Below, in pieces: positions 62,221 to 62,426 of a stretch of 62,426 bases of DNA. A model generated the notes under the pieces. It did not search any database. It was given only the letters and a program-made list of their open reading frames with translations, and was not told where the DNA came from. Numbering within the stretch: the stretch's first letter is position 1; each line of letters begins with the position of its first letter. This DNA comes from Oscillospiraceae bacterium. Its GTDB lineage: Bacteria > Bacillota > Clostridia > Oscillospirales > Oscillospiraceae. The DNA lies in the NCBI GenBank assembly GCA_916988195.3, contig CAKASQ030000016.1, positions 1-62,426 on the forward strand, written 5' to 3'. Both the position numbers and the translations under genes were made by a program.

Positions 62221-62426
62221 AGTCTATTCGCCGTCAAAATCGTAGTCAATGTGATTTGAAAATGCTTGATGTCCGTAGGTGAAATTCATTCAGTCATCAT
62301 AACTTTCTAGGAATCTACGAAGTTTTTTCTAGTTCTATTATATTGAAAAATGTGCTTATCGGCTTCACGCAGCTGAACGAAAAATAGATACAAAGTCCGA
62401 AATATAGGACAGCAGAAGTGCTACAA
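62221..62426. other. Right edge of the window
   Basis: No coding frame. It holds the right copy of the att-like repeat (62305-62321) and an 11-bp motif (62384-62394) that inversely matches 41994-42004. Confidence 0.5.
62305..62321. repeat. Att-like inverted repeat, right copy
   Basis: TTCTAGGAATCTACGAA, the reverse complement of the left copy. Here the second arm is degenerate, as in a junction where half of the site comes from a different source. Confidence 0.75.

Larger units (their letters stand above)
41985..62394. mobile_element. Probable composite integrative element carrying an ECF / transcobalamin-like operon
   Basis: The left end is set by the break in the cotJC-like gene next to a large serine recombinase. 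Inside are a second recombinase, Tn916-type regulatory genes, small basic mobile-element ORFs, a cargo operon, and a tyrosine integrase near the right edge. The missing cotJC 5' half shows that the element, or a nest of elements, may extend beyond 62426. An 11-bp inverted match (41994-42004 and 62384-62394) is a weak hint for ends. No relaxase, coupling protein or type IV secretion gene is visible, so conjugation genes would be elsewhere. Confidence 0.6.

Overview
The window looks like a chromosomal segment of a spore-forming, GC-rich Clostridia, most like the Oscillospiraceae group. The evidence is SpoIID, a broken CotJC-type spore-coat gene, several S-layer-homology (SLH) proteins, a class B sortase with an SPKTG substrate, and Shine-Dalgarno-rich starts. 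The placement is an inference; no rRNA or tRNA gene was seen.

Left part (1-33 kb) is envelope biology. A minus-strand operon (4981 to 142) carries Wzz-, CpsD- and CpsB-like capsule control proteins, a class B sortase, its likely SPKTG substrate and an LCP attachment enzyme. A plus-strand operon (19178 to 32834) makes and exports a surface polysaccharide or glycan: dehydratase, aminotransferase, initiating sugar transferase, glycosyltransferases, polymerase, flippase, UDP-glucose dehydrogenase and UDP-glucuronate epimerase. Both operons start from nearly the same promoter (TTGATT, 17 bp, TATACT), which suggests joint control.

Between these operons (5215-18910, minus strand) lies a cassette that looks like a RiPP (modified peptide) pathway. 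It has a nucleotidyltransferase, a 2676-residue beta-helix surface protein, a 35-residue peptide with a lasso-type leader, an HPr-kinase-like protein, a PqqD-like protein, an SLH protein, an S24/S26 peptidase and an ABC exporter. No cyclase or radical-SAM enzyme is present. The peptide and the kinase are in one frame, separated by a single TAA.

Middle part (33-41.7 kb) is mostly ordinary: an IS256-family remnant, a MalY/PatB-like aminotransferase, a 29-codon ORF, prfB, secG, spoIID, a TPR/leucine-rich-repeat membrane protein and a large solute-binding lipoprotein.

Right part (about 42-62.4 kb) is a mobile island that interrupts the cotJC-like gene. It has a large serine recombinase, Tn916-type regulatory genes, small mobile-element ORFs, a tyrosine integrase flanked by inverted att-like repeats, and a cargo operon. 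The cargo (58618 to 45803) has a transcobalamin-like architecture: secreted and SLH-anchored proteins combining prenyltransferase-like alpha/alpha barrels with DUF4430 domains, followed by a complete ECF transporter (EcfT plus one polypeptide holding both ATPases and an S-like domain). I infer a mobile system for capture and import of a corrinoid or similar cofactor. The two strongest leads are this island and the peptide cassette.
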